This document shows, piece by piece, positions 36,901 through 51,900 of a stretch of 64,000 nucleotides of DNA. The stretch's first letter is position 1. Each line of letters begins with the position of its first letter. Source of the DNA: Owenia fusiformis (Eukaryota > Annelida > Polychaeta > Sabellida > Oweniidae); assembly GCA_903813345.2 (NCBI GenBank), contig CAIIXF020000003.1, positions 33,649,562-33,713,561 on the forward strand, written 5' to 3'. Made by a program: the position numbers and the translations under genes. The notes below the pieces were generated by a model. That model was not told the origin of the DNA. It was given only the letters and a program-made list of their open reading frames with translations, and searched no databases.

Positions 36901-39900
36901 GAGAGAGGTGTTCACTAAGACAGGTTTTACTTTTATACCTAATGTTGATCTTAGCATCTCTGCTAATTATCCCACCGAAAGAAGTTAGTGAGGGATACAG
37001 GAAAGCCGTCCATTCGTCCGTTCATCCATCCATTTGTCTGTGTCTGTCCGGGTGATAACTCAAATACAGGTTGACAGATTTGTTTCAAATTTTATAGGCT
37101 TATGCCTTATGGGTGTAGGACCTCTGCTCGAGAAGGAATTTTCAAAATGGACGCTTAATTCAAAATGGCCACCATTTTTCGTAAAAAATTAAATCTTTGA
37201 TAAATCAAATACTAGCTGCTAGATTTTGTTCAAATTGTATATGCTGATGCCTAAAGACAAAGGAGCTTTGCTGAAGAAGACATTTTTAAGATGGCCACAG
37301 ATTTTCAAAATGGCGGTCATTTTTTCGTAAAAAAATGTAATCTTTGATAATTCAAGTATCAGTTGACTGATTTGGTTCAAATTTAATATGCTGATACCTA
37401 GGGAGACAAGAGATACAGTTAGGAAGGATTTTTCAAGATGGCAGCTGAATTTCAAAATGGCCGCCATTCTTCGTGGCAGAACGTAATCTTTGATAACTCA
37501 AATACCAGTTGATGGATTTGGTTCATATTTTATATGCGAATGTCCAGAGACATAGGAGCTCCACTCAATAAGACATTTTCAAGATGGCCTCTAAATTTCA
37601 AAATGGCCGCCATTTTTCATAAAAAAACTTAATCTTTAAAAACTCAAATACCAATGGACGGATTTGGTTCAAACTTTATATGCTGATGCCTAGGGACAAA
37701 GGAGCTCTGTTTGAGAAGAAATTTTCAAGATGACAGCCTAATTTCAAGATGGCTGCCATTTTTGTAAAAACTTTTGATTTCCTACTCCGTGGAGTTGCTG
37801 TTTTCTAGTTGAAAAAAGTCATTGTTATGGCAAAAGGGTTGCACTAAACACTTGAAGCAGGTAATTAGATTTCAAGATCTAACAGCCTATGACAAATTAT
37901 GGCAGTTTTAATGCGCAGTTCAATGGAGGTAAGTAATTTAAAAAATGATATCACCTGTCAGAAATCGATTAACAGATAAATTAGCATTGCTTGTAATCCT
38001 TATGCTATCTTTGTTACAACACAACCTAGTATTCTTGAAGATGAAAATCTATTTCTTTAACAGAGGTAAGATCTATTTAAAAGAAAACATTTAATTGATA
38101 ATTATCCCAACGAATGAAGTTTGGTAGGGATATAGTGAAGCCCTCCATCCATTCGTCTGTCAGTACATCCGTCCGTCCGGAAAAATGGAAAAGGAATAAT
38201 AACAAAGATACTCTCAAGCTAACAATATAAGCAGCAACCTAAAGACGTACGTCCGGAAGACATCTCAAATACTATTGTACAGATTTTTCTTCACATTTGG
38301 TGGAAAGGTGTCAATTGGTAAATAGTTTTATGCAAAAAATATTTTTTTCAAGGTGGGCACCGCTTTACAAATGGCGTTATTTTCGGGAGAATCTTATGTT
38401 TTTCATTTTAAACCAAAGTTATAAATATTTTTGTTTGAAATGTTGGTAGTACATGTATATTCACAACATCTATCTATTTCACATTCCATGTTTTTCGACC
38501 TGACCCCAAGGGGGGGGGGGGGGGTCGGGAAAACATAATTTTTTTAATTTTGAGATAATTTTCTGAAGTATACATGTAGCTTTATTATACTTAAATAAAA
38601 AGGAATGGGATTTCGCAAAAATTTCTCAATCCTTTCAAAATATGGCTATATTTAGTTATATGTCTGTCTTATTATCTGCAAATCAAGGTTAGAATAAATG
38701 GTAAATACAATATCAGACATATACAGATCGAACCCATGGGCTTTCAAAAGAAAAGTAGGCAAATCTGTGTTATGACATGAGAACTTCAAAATGAGCGGTA
38801 CCATGCTTCCCTTTTTTGATAATATTTCAAAAAGATTTAGATAAATATATATGTTTCTCGTATTATCTTGAAGAAAAATCAATTTTGAATATGATTAAAA
38901 CATAAAACATGATTAATATCATTCAAAATTAAACAAAAAAGACCAATAAGAAAAAGAGGTATCAAAATGTTCTCTTCGAGTGTTGCATTGTGGGTAATTA
39001 TTCAAGAACACATTCCAATAAAACTATAATTTTAGGGAGAATGTTCACTTTCATTATTGCCATAATTATGAGGATACATTATATACATCTTTCCTACTAT
39101 TATTGATGTACATTATATACATAAAAATGTTAGCTTGTACTTAGTAAGACATCTTTTGTTGGCCCATTAATCTGTGGATATCTATGAGGACACCAGATAG
39201 CCACTGATCAGATACTCATAGTTCTTTCTGTTTCACCTGAAACATCATCTCAGGGCTGAGAAGAAATGAGATGTCATGATGCCAGATAGCCATCAGTTAC
39301 ATGAATTTGAGAGAAACATTTGAGCCCAGCATCACCTTGTATTTTGATTCTTTGATTCAGGGGCGTAGCCAGCTTTTAATCAGGGGGGATGCAATTGTCA
39401 AATTTATTTTCGGTTTTGGGTCGGAGGGGGCAGGGTGCGATCATGGCATAAACAAAAAGTTTATAAAAATGTATGCAATTCCTTCAAAATTGAGCTAGAA
39501 ACTTCAAATAAAAAAATTGTAAAGCCCTTTTCTTCTATCTCATGGTTCTATTTGGTGCCATCACACTCATCGCACCCCCCCCCCGCCTACACCTATGACC
39601 AATGGTCATTGTCGGTCTCAAAAAATATATGTGATTCCAATGTAGAATATTTTGTACTTCATATTTTATTGTAGAAAATTTAAATTGGAACTCCAGACTG
39701 GACATACATGTAACATTTTATCTGTATAGTGTATCTGAATAGTAGGTCATGTATATGTATAGGTAGTGTGTTAAATTTTTTTAATTCATCTGGAAAACTT
39801 TAAAGAACACTATAATTTTGTCTTTGAATTATATATTGAATCAGCTTGCAAACTATCTTTAAGAGGGGAAACAGTTAGTTTTCTCAAGACTAATAGCTTT

Positions 39901-42900
39901 GAGACAAACCCATAAATTTCATCTTATCTAAATAATATGTCAACCCCTCGGCTAACAAGCAAAACAGATGCTGGTCAGATCAACTACTGATGCATTAGCA
40001 CCCAAATATATATGGGATATATCCTTGTGAACAACCTTGTGAAGAAATGAACAATTGTTTTAAATACTAATACAAATTGTTCAAAAAAAGACACTAGCAA
40101 GTTTTCATTTTATAAAAAATAACTTTTGAAATTAAAGCCCCTCACCTACAAAAGACCCCTTGAGAAATTAATGGGTAATCACTCTTGTCAACTCTTAATA
40201 ATAAAATAAAGATCTTACAGCTAATTACTTATCCCCCTGGATATATTTGATTGGTATGGATTGAGAATAAGACCTATAAATGATGATTGGGTATGAATAT
40301 GATTGGCAACACCCATTTCTAGAAATATTAGATCAGTGACTAAACAAGTAAATCAAAAAAGGAAATAACCCACGATGGATCTATTGGTAATCATCCCTAC
40401 TGATTTTTTATTTTCAACTCCCACTGATTAATTAAATTCATGGTCAGCATACATAATTTTGTAGCTAACCCCCCCCCCCCCCGTCTATATTAAAAACTCA
40501 ATATTATGGATACAACATAATGAATTTCAGAAGTTCAATATAAGTGTCAGAATTAATTGAATTGTGGCATATAAGCGAAATATATGAACAATTGATTATA
40601 CCTGAGAGTTTCAATGTCATATTAGCCTGGTTTAGTTGAAATATCAAACCATTATGTCAACTATAAAGTAGTTTAATTCCATAAAAACTAAAAAATATTG
40701 AAATAGATACTTCTGTCCTCCATCCTAAATGCTTAAATTGATTAGATATACACTGAAAGGCAATCAGTTCAATTTGTTAGAATTGTTCTGGAATGGGCCA
40801 TTCCATTTAAAAAATGTACGGGGGGTATGGATGCACAGGCTGAGACCCCCCCCCAGAATTTTTTTCTTGCTACCCCCCCCCCCCCAGAAAATTGCATCCA
40901 TACCCCCCCCGGAAAATAATTGCATCCATACCCCCCAGAAATTTGCATCCATACCCCCCTCCCCCTGGAAAATTGCATTTATACCCCCCAAAACACACTA
41001 GATCCCCCTGAGAAACAATATTAAGGGGTACAAGTTGCCCTTACCATGGAAATAGGTAATCAGTTTTCAGAATTTACAAATTAGTGTTAAAGGCACATGT
41101 TCATGGAAATACACAAGTCATCAGTGCGTATACAATAGAACCACAAGTTATATTTCTCAAGTCCAAAAATATCTGCACCAGCTACGCCCATATTTCTTAC
41201 CTCATTATTGATTAAAATCCAACAGACTGAGTGTGAACTCAGTTTGTTATCCTTATTTTCTGTGGTTTGGTTATTGCGGTGAATTGTATTGCACAAAATT
41301 ATCAATTCATTTGAGGAAGCATTACTTCATAAAATAGACATTATGAAAATTCAATTAGGTAGTAAGGTACAATTAAATGCCATAAAAAGTAACACAGCAT
41401 ATTGTCTAGTCTAAGAGATAAAGCTAGTGGAACTTAAAAATATGCAAATTAATTTACTACCTCAGTCACTTTGAATTATAATTTACATTAAAAAGATATG
41501 TTTGAACACCAACATTTAACATAATAAAGACGTTTATAGTCTGAGTATTTCCAACTAAATTTCAAAAATACCAACTAGAGGATTTAGTCTACTAAATTGA
41601 TTCTATACACCAGCTTGAACATTCTCTCAAAGCAACGGCTGTCTTTTGAAATACTGGTCGATTTAAAAAGTCTGCGATTTGAGACAGCCGCAACTTTTGG
41701 GCTTTGAGAGAACACATAAGCTGGTCTTTAGATTAAATTGAAGTAAGAAATACGTGCATAGCTAGCACCGACTTTTATGTCTTTTGATAAATAACATAAT
41801 GTTCTGTGGAAGGTCTGCATAACCTGAGATTTTCTTGGCACAAGATAATTACCAGGCTTATACTCAGTCACTTAAGAAGGCAATGCAGATACTTTCCTGA
41901 AAAAAGCAAAGAAATAAAACACATGCCTTCATACTTTATTTTGTACCAGAAATTTTCAAAATATTTCCATATAGACGTGCCTTTAACAGAATGTCAGTAA
42001 GTCATACGCTCAGACTGAATTATTGCTTATATACTACTGTAACAGGATATTTCTAGGTCAACTTTTTTTATGCCTTTAATCTTGTCTCAACTTTATATTT
42101 TCACCTACTACTGTTAGCACATAAAGTGTATGTAAATACACTGTAGTATCAAAGATACAATCTCATTGAATTAGTCTGAAAATATTGCTTGTAGTTTGAA
42201 GTATTTACCTTCCTCAACCAACACTGGTCGTAAATAATGCAGACAAAATGAGTGAAGTACTTTTGACTCCGAGAAATTAGTGTACCTAATTAACCGTTCA
42301 CAATTCTTTAGAATGTATGAATTACTAGAATATTCACTGGTTTACTTTTCAAAATTTAAAAAAAATCCATTGAAATGTCTTACATTTTCAAAAACTCATG
42401 AAAAGTTCAATATGTGAAGCAAGTGACCACATAATTTATGACTGAATCAGATGCCCAAAATGTTGAACAGACATGACAGAAAGTAATGCTATGAACTTAT
42501 AACAAAAGTGTTCTAGATACTCTCATCTACTTGAATAAAGTTATATTTGAAGGCTACACATGTTGCAAAATTTGATTAATTTGTCTAAAAGTCTAAAGAA
42601 CAAGGAAGTAATTGCCAGATTGGAACCATCCTATATATTGGTTCCCACATTGTTAGTATACATGTAGGTCACAGACACTGTGTTTTTTGTTCGGATCTCG
42701 TGTACTGTACACTGCTTGTAGATCCTGATCTCTAGACAAGTTCACTATTTTTTTATATTGAGGTTGTAATAGTTTTATCCTGATACATTCAGATGACCTG
42801 TGTACTTTCTCAACTGACTAAATGATTATGAAAAGCAAAAATAACGACTTAATATTTCATAATTAGTTATTTGAACTCGCTACCATTGTTCACTTCACAC

Positions 42901-45900
42901 AATCAAAATTAGAATGTAATGTTTCCATTGGTAACTACAATATTTTTTCATTATTTTTTATTTCTTCAACATAAATTACACAAAATTTAATTTTTTACCC
43001 CAGTAGTTGCATTAGCAGAAACGGTTCGTTTTGGTAACAAAATGTCGGAATATGAAGGTACGATTTTTCTTTTTTCCTTAATTATTTCACACGTTGTAGG
43101 CAGAATTCCCACAACATTTTTATCATAAACGTGTATCAGTATCATATGTTTAAGAAAATGTACATATTTTCGAACTAATAGTTCAGAAGACAACAGAATC
43201 GTCAATTTAATTCCTAACTAAGTTACATAAAAGGTGTTTCGAAAAACAGTTCTGCACTTTTAACCCGTAGCGTTTATGTAACTTGAGTGAGGAATTAATT
43301 TGACAATTCTGTTTTCTTCTGAGCTATTTTTTCGCAAACATGTACATTTTCTAAAACATATGATACTGATACACATTTGTGAGAAAGAATGTTATGGGGA
43401 TTCTGCCTACAACGTGTGAAATAAGGAAAAAAGAAAAATCGTACCTTTGACGTTCCAACGAACCAATTCGGTAACCAGTGTAATTGAGCGGATCACCAGT
43501 ATATAGGATGTATGATATAAATAAGAAAATGTACTGTTTCACTTGAGAATGAAGATATTCTAATTCTCGATGTAATTCCCATTGTCTGAATTTAAAAATA
43601 TTTAAATGATATGCAGTAACTGTTTCAGAGAAAAAGGTCATATTTGTTAATTTAAATGATTCTTCATGTTTTTGGGGGAAATCGTGTTTTGCTGTTCCAG
43701 AAATGAAGAGGAGTTCTATGAAAGCCATGACACTGTATGTAGAGAAAGTTATACCCTTAACAAGAGCATACCAAAGTTTTCCTTATCTTAGCATTAAGCA
43801 TTATGTAGGATCACAAATTTGCAAATATGAAACTCAGAAAAACTTGTATACAGCTAGTTGTAGCTTTGAATATACTTTGTTCTGTTGGCTGGGATTAGAT
43901 TTGAAATAATAAACATGACAGAGATTTGGTGTCAGACAAGTCCATGCACAAAATACTCAAGAAAGCCTACGCAAAAAACCCGAGCCTCATTTGATCAGAA
44001 TGATTATTATTAACCAATGCAACAAATAATATAAACAATCTTAAAATTACCTTTCTTTTCTGTTTTCTGGGATTTTTTAACTTTAACTTTCTACTTGAGG
44101 AATACTTTAAGCGCACAGATTAGTGTAATTAAAATGTTTTGACATTTTGCCCTTGCAGATCATATCAATTCAGAAATATATGTTTGAAAGTAATGGTTCA
44201 TCCTTATCCCGTACCAGGACTATAGTCATGCATTGAGAGCATTCTTTTGCCTGTACGATTACAACTTGGGAGAATTATCTACGCCCCTTACACTTAAGAT
44301 ACCAACTTCAATTGATTCCTTGGTATTTTAGCATTCTTTTCGTGTAGTTGAATCCACAATTGTCTGGGTATATCGGCAGAACAGGAACATTTTTCTTTTT
44401 CATCGAGAGATATTCCATCACTTTCCAAGATGGCGGTTGGATTTAAAAGGGGATTCCCCGTTTGACTGGCCCGGAAGTGGCACGGAAGCACCAAAAATGG
44501 AGGAATTTGATGGTTGAAATAAGTTAAATATTACACGCAAATATTGTGATTAAAAACGAAAATTTCTTTGTTCTGCCGATAAACCCAGACAATTGTGGAT
44601 TCAACTACAAGAAAAGAATGCTAAAATACCAAGGAATCTATTGAAATAGGTATCTTAAGTGTAAGAAGCGTAGAAAATTCTCCCATGTTGTAATCGTACA
44701 GGCAAAAGAATGCTAGTCCTGGCACAGGATAAGTTCATCCCGGTCATATGGTACTTTCACCATCTGTTCACTAATAGTAGTTTGGAGCACACACAAATAT
44801 GAAATTAATAACAAAATATTTTTATGTTTTAGTTTCACTTAAAACTCGCATGTTTTGTTCAGCTATATTGTGTAAATTACTATTATACCATCAAAAAATT
44901 CCAGAAAGAAACTCATGGAATCAATTACAGATCAATTGCAAAATGCTTGAATATTCCAACTGTTTTAATTTCTAATGTCCTCAAATTTATTAATGAACAT
45001 AAATAGGGCTTTTCTAATTCTGTATTATTTTCTGTATTTGAATATCAATCTGAAATACTTTGCTGAGTTTCAACACTTGACCTAAACTGTACTTTTTAAC
45101 TTTTAAAACTTGATAGTCAACCAATATAAAACTAACCTAATAATTATCTTTTAATCTGGGGACATTGTGATAGTGTTTTCCAGTGAATTCTTAGAAGCAA
45201 GACTGGAAAGTGAAATGTGATCTTGTTCTGTTTTGGCTCAAGGCAACCCTCCCTTAAGAAAAAACGCTTGTTTTCCCCTCATGTGGTTCAAAGATGACCT
45301 TTTTTAACCACATTTTTACGTGTCAAGATATGTTTAAATGTGGTTGTGGTCACCTGTTTTGACACTCATTAAAGTGTGGACCCCGCTGGTATTTATTCCA
45401 CAGTTCCAAGAAATATCTCCCCATAGTTTCTCTTCATAATGAGAAAGTGTGGTTAAAGTGTTCCTGAAACTATGGAGGAGGAGGACATTAACTTTAATAT
45501 GATTTAATGTTACCATATTGTTAATAGGGGTTAAAAAGGTTAATGCTTGTTAAATATATTTTTGGATTTACTGGACATGATAAGTCTGATACTTGTTATT
45601 CTGGTAACTGTTTCATGCATCTTTTTCATCATCAAATATTAAACATATGTGACACAAATGAGAATGTTTTATGATTGAAGCATGAATTATTCTCAATGAT
45701 TATTGATTTATTGGTGTATATTTTAATCTTTGATTATCCCCAGGCCCGTAGCCAGGAGGGGTTCGCAGGGTTCGGGGAACCCCCCCCCCCCCCCCCCGGC
45801 CAAAAATTCTTTCAAAATCATGCAGTTTTTCACCATTTTGAGCACTTCTCAAGTGATTTTAGTCATATTTGGCCCAAAATTGTCAAATGTGAACCCCCCC

Positions 45901-48900
45901 CCTGTTTTTTTGGAAAACTGAACCCCCCTTGGCAATTCCTGGCTATGGGCCTGTCCCAGAGTTTAATCTCTACATGATATTTCAGTGAAACTCCTCTATT
46001 TGTGGAAACTGGTGATCTATGAAAGTGAACTGTTGACAAACTGATACCAATCAAACAAATTTCAATATGCTCCCATACCAATTAATTTGTACAATATTAT
46101 TGCCAGTTAGATGTAAATGTCACCACAAAGCCATACCAAATGTCAAATAAGGACCCAATACCAAATTAAATGTCCAAATATCTGGGAAACAATCAAAATC
46201 AACCTTAATTTTTATTCACTATCAAAAAGGATGATGTTTGAATATGACTATTCACTGTTCATTGAAGCCTGCTTGGCACCTTTCACCTGACTGTGACCAG
46301 TGACAATTCTGCAATAAACATTTTTAAATATATAAAAAGTATAAGCACTGGAGATTAATAACAGTATATAAAATGAGTATTTGCTATTCATACCAAGGTT
46401 AAGATTGAGTCTATTGCCAAAGTAGGGTGGGTTGTTCTATTATGAGAAATCTAACAATCTTAAGCAGTGTAAAAACTAAATTGAATTATTAAAATTCCAT
46501 TATATATAAAAAACCACTGACCATAAGATTCAAAGGTGTGGGTCGGGTGTGGTATGAGTGTGGTTTGGAGATGGTATAAGAGCAGTACAGGTATGGGTGA
46601 TATATAATATGAATAAAAAGTGTGGTCTAAAAATGTGGGAAAAGTGTGGGCTTTAAGTCAACAAACCCAAAAATGTTTACATAAGTTATAACAACAATGT
46701 TCAGTTCCACAGCTAGGACAAAATGAGTTTAAGCTCAGATATAGATTTAATGAAAATTAGCATCTAAGATCCATCATTATACTTATAATTATTAATCGAA
46801 TGATTAATTATTATCAAATAATTATTATTCATACTGAAAAGGGGACACGTAGAAGTGACGAGCCTTAACTGAACATACAGAGGCAATCAGAACATGCCAC
46901 CTAGATAGATATCACATTTTAGTTTATTTTTAAGTACAAAATGTACAGAAAAGTTTCATTTAAAGCTCTGTAGATTGAATTATCAGTGAAACTTCCTTAC
47001 AAATCTGAAATATGGTCCCCAAGCACAATAATGTACATTACAATTTACAAATGTTTACCATAAAGCAAAGATATGTAAGACCATGGGCATTCAACTCTAG
47101 TTGAATGCCCATGGTAAGACCTTCACTGAAAATGATAATAATACAAGAAAAATACACTTTGACCAGTTCATGAAAAAAGATCACATGATTACGAATATAA
47201 ATATCTCCCACAAAATGCATCAACTTAGGTTGTTGCTATAGAACAACATACCATCAACCTTTGGTATCAACTTAAGAATTACTTAATACTGATGTATTTC
47301 TCAGAATCACACAGTTTTTTACTAAAACTGCTTTTCATAATATGTCCACATAACTGTAGCTTTAAGGGTGATTAAGTACAAAATATGTCATGGAAAATAA
47401 ATTGAAATAAAGTTTAATAAAAATCACATTGCTAGGTTTCCTCATTCGCCAGAATTTTTGAAAATATATTTAGGACTCAACTTGTCCACAAAGCACATTC
47501 AGGAATGTGTAATAACAAATTTACTGACTTATTGAACTATTGTTTTTATAAACTTATCAGCAACATCCTTTTCTTGTTGAATTATTAGATTTAGACTCTT
47601 GATTACAATTATAATCTTATTATTAAAATTAACATTGATATAATTCAAATAAATTCTCTAACTACAGGTATAACTTTTATTCTTGTGACTCTACAAGTCT
47701 TTGATGTCAAAGAAATAATAAAACCATGTCTGGACTATATTTTAACATATTGATTACATGTATTTGTATCCTTTTAATACAGCAGACACATCCTGTTATT
47801 TTTTAATTAGTCTTATAATAAGATTAGTCAGTTCAGTCAAAATAAGCTACATAATTCATAAAAGTCAAGCATCATTCATTTGACCCTAACCCTTATGTCA
47901 TTTTACTAAATTATTTTGTAAAGATTAAAGTGTTTAACCTCAGTCAGAGAATAAAATGTATATGTGATCAAATTAACCCATCTCCCTATGCTTCGATCAT
48001 ACAACATTCTCATAGTTGCCACATGCGTAATGGAATATTTGATAGAAGATTCATAAAACAATTTAAATGCCAGAATAACAGGTATATCACTGGCTTATCA
48101 TGTACAGTATATCCTGAAATATTTTATGGCAACCATTAACCCTTTTAACCCTAATTAACAATATGGTAATCTTAAATCATATTAAAGTGAATGGCCTGCT
48201 TCTCCATAGTTTCAGGAACACCTTAACCACACTTTCTCATTATGAGGAGAAACTATGGGAGATATTTCTTGGAACTGTGGAAGAAATACCAGCAGGGTCC
48301 ACATTTTTATGAGTGTCAAAACAGGTGACCACAACCACATTTAAACACATCTTGACAGGTAAAAATGTGGTTAAAAAAGGTCATCTTTTAACCACATGAG
48401 GGGAAAACAAGCGTTTTTTCCTAAGGGTTAAGACTGCATCTGGCAAATAAATCGGAAGCATATCAACAGAGTGACACTATGTTGACACATAAGCTTGAGG
48501 TTTTTTGGGGTTACATTTAGAGATTGTGTACATTAACTGACTAATTACCCCCTTTTGAAAGACACTCCACCCTTATACCACTATATAGTACCCCCCACAG
48601 ACTACCACCCCCCCCCAATTATTACCCCCCCCACAGAATTCCTTCGCAAATACCCCCCCCCAAGAATATTCCATGGTCAATACCCCCCCCAGAATTTTTT
48701 CGGTCTCCTACCCCCCCCCCCCAGAATTTTTCGGTCAACACGCCCCCCCCCCAGAATTTTTCGGTCAACACGCCCCCCCCCAGAATTTTTCGGTCAACAC
48801 GCCCCCCCCCAGAATTTTTCGGTCTCCTACCCCCCTCCCCCAGAAATTTTCGGTCAACACCCCCCCCCCCCAGAATTTTGCATCCATACCCCCCCGTACA

Positions 48901-51900
48901 TTTTTTAAATGGAATGGCCCAATGCATAGGCAACAATTATACAGTAAAACATATATAGCTGAACATCTTCCAATCTGCACACTTTCTTTCCCTCCCATAA
49001 TTAATAGATAATCATTTTCAAGATTAGTGAAAAAGGGCAAAAACTTACCATTTAACTGTTTTCTGCTCATCATATAGATACATTCAAATTATATATTATC
49101 TGATTAAAGTTCAGCCCATCATGAGAGATTACAGTCTCATATCAGTTCCTTACCAGTAATTTGATCTGGTCTGAGGCCATAAAACATATGATTCATTTTG
49201 AATGTATAATGTGGATTATCAAGACATGGCCAAGCTATATTGGAGCTTGGGGCATTAAATCTGACAAAATTACCTATATAACCAATATAAAGTGTATAAC
49301 ATACCCAATGTTACACAGTTTTATCTTCCAAACTAGTTTTTAATTTTAGGGTAGGTTAATGGGTTCAGATTATCTTATTTATTTGAGTTCAACATTAGGT
49401 ATAACGTTATACCTAACGCTGAGACAGAGATGCTAAGTTCAACACTAGGTATAACGTTATACCTCACGCTGGATCAGAGATGTTAAGTTCAACATTAGGT
49501 ATAACGTTATACCTCATGCTGAGTCAGAGATGCTAAGTTCAACACTAGGTATAACGTTATACCTCACGTTAAATTAAAAATAAAATCTCAGCCATCTCAC
49601 TCATGTTTGAAATTCATCTATATTTTACTTTTCCCATTCCAAAAAATAATTCCCATTCTAAAAAATAGAGTGTTTATATATAGTATAGTATTATACTAAA
49701 TCTGTATGTAAATTTTGAATGTACATGTCATGCAATAAGTTGTTTGATTTCAATTAATAATCCAAATTGCATGAAGATGCCCAGTGGGCAGTATTAGAAA
49801 AATAAAGTGTTGAATATTTCAGGTACTGCGTGTAACTTCAAATTTGTTTGCTAATGTAGTGCTGAAAGCCAACAACTTGAATGTACATTTTTGTGTATAA
49901 ATATATGACATTTCTCTGTCCTTTGTATTAGGTCATATGAGCAAGCAGCCATGATATGTAGAGACATGAAAGACCATGACCAGGCTGCCCACTGGGCTGT
50001 GCAGGCCAGCAATTTCTTCCTGGAATATGGAACACCTGATACAGCATGTTCAGCTTTGGAGAGAGCTGGAAAGTAAGACACTTGCCTTTTGAATAATTGG
50101 TTCCTATTTTTGACCATTACGTGACCTACTTGGTGGCTCATTAGAATACAATTTTCGGAATAATGTTCATTAGATTTCTTGAATATTGCCTTTGAGAAAA
50201 TTATTTTAGATCAGAACAGACCAGAAGGATTAATAAAAACTGATAAATTGGTATTTTTATGAGATTTTTTGTATTCTTTAATTTATTTCAAGAATAAATG
50301 TTGATTGATGAGGAAATAAGCATAGAGGCCCTTTAAGATGCAATGAACCTATGTACCACAAAACCTTTTTGATATAATAGAGTTTCATTATTTGTAGAAT
50401 GATAGAACCAGTCCAACCAGAGAAAGCAATAGAACTATACAGGAGAGCCCAGGATGTAGCTGAGGTATGAACACCCTCATATACACATATGCAAAATAAT
50501 TCATTTACACCAATGCACATATGCCACTAGCCAGGGGGGATTTGAGAATTCAAAAAATCTTTCAAAATCATGCAGATTTTGAGTATTTCTCAAGTGATTT
50601 TTAAACTAAACTCCCCTTGGCCAAAGCTGGCTACAGGCCTACCTTGTATTAATTGATTATTCAGCTTATATATACCTGTATACTCCTCATAAAATGTAGG
50701 CTTTGAATAACTTGGATAGACTGTCACTTTGAATTACCAACACGTATATATCTCCATCCCATTTTATCATCCAAAAGTTCAAATGAGTTTCGATTTGATT
50801 GATTGTATTTCCTTGTGTAAAATTAATAAATGCTTTTTACAGATTGTGGGCTATAAAAGGTTTGATATTTGTAAATTTTATAACATATGAAGTCATGTCA
50901 TTAATGAAAGGATATAAAATATTCTATATATATTTTCATCAGATGGAAGACAGGCCAAGGCAAGCAGCTGAAATGGCAGGGAAAGTAGCAAGAATATACA
51001 TTCGATTAAAGAAGTGAGTTTTATATTTCTTTTGTTCTCAAATGAAATATCTCAAAAATCAATTTTGTGACATTGTAATGCAAGACCAAGATGAAATGTT
51101 TAAGGCTTGATAATTTCTCAACTATGCATGCACAGCCAATCTGCAACTGTAATGTAGGGTACCGTTTTGGAAATGGTACTGTACAGTACCATTTAAGATG
51201 GTACTGTACGGTATCGTAGACTAAAACGTTACCATATGGTACCGTGAACACTGTACAGCACTATACTCCAACGGTACTGTATGGTATCATACTCTTAATG
51301 TACCGTACGGTACCATGATTTTAGAGTGTGGACTGGGGGTGGCATGTTCAAATTGTTATTTTATTCTGGAAATAATCATTTCCCTAACCACATCATCATT
51401 TGCCTGAAAAAAGAAAATGGACTAGATTGAATTTTCCAAATCATAAAATGGCTCTCGACATTATTCTAGTAGCCTGGTAGGCATCCGAATTTCACATAAA
51501 CTACAAGTTCAGACATTTTGTTCAATAGTAATCCTGGTAGTCTAATGGATAGCATTACATTGCTTGAACTAAATTCCACCTATTCTTATTTGCCTGACTA
51601 ATTTACATCCCTGACCATGGTCTTGCTCTAGTACTGAAATTACCACATTGTCTCCCATCCTGTCCAGTATTTGATATTATATACTATTGCAGGCATATTC
51701 TGCGTTAGAGAAAGAGATGACACTTTGGTCAGGAATGGAGAATTTCTTTATGGTCAACAAACTAGTGGTAGCGGCTGTTCTTTTACAATTACACCTTGGG
51801 GACTATATTGCACACTATATTTAATATAATGTACTATTGCAGACATGAGCAGGCATATACTGCATTAGAGAAAGAGATGGCACTTTGGTCAGGAGTGGAG

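Larger units (their letters stand above)
45252..48430. mobile_element. TIR element, ~3.2 kb, ~290-bp inverted ends
   Basis: The left end CCTTAAGAAAAAACGCTTG continues through CCCCTCATGTGGTT, AAATGTGGTTGTGGTCACCT and ATAGTTTCTC to about 45540. The right end from about 48138 to 48428 is its reverse complement. The interior holds a poly-C MITE (45741-45953) and the 33-bp palindrome (47082-47114). No transposase ORF is visible, so the copy is non-autonomous. Confidence 0.85.

Noticed and set aside
40729-41001. Pro/Gly-rich frames in poly-C repeats (also 48555-49073, 45675-45977, 6153-6426)
   Set aside because: Produced by C/G tracts, present on both strands at once, and located inside MITEs.
44294-44494. 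Minus-strand 66-codon frame, and the similar plus-strand frame near 33043
   Set aside because: Both are read from the arms of the foldback element (shared QLHEKNAKIPRN).
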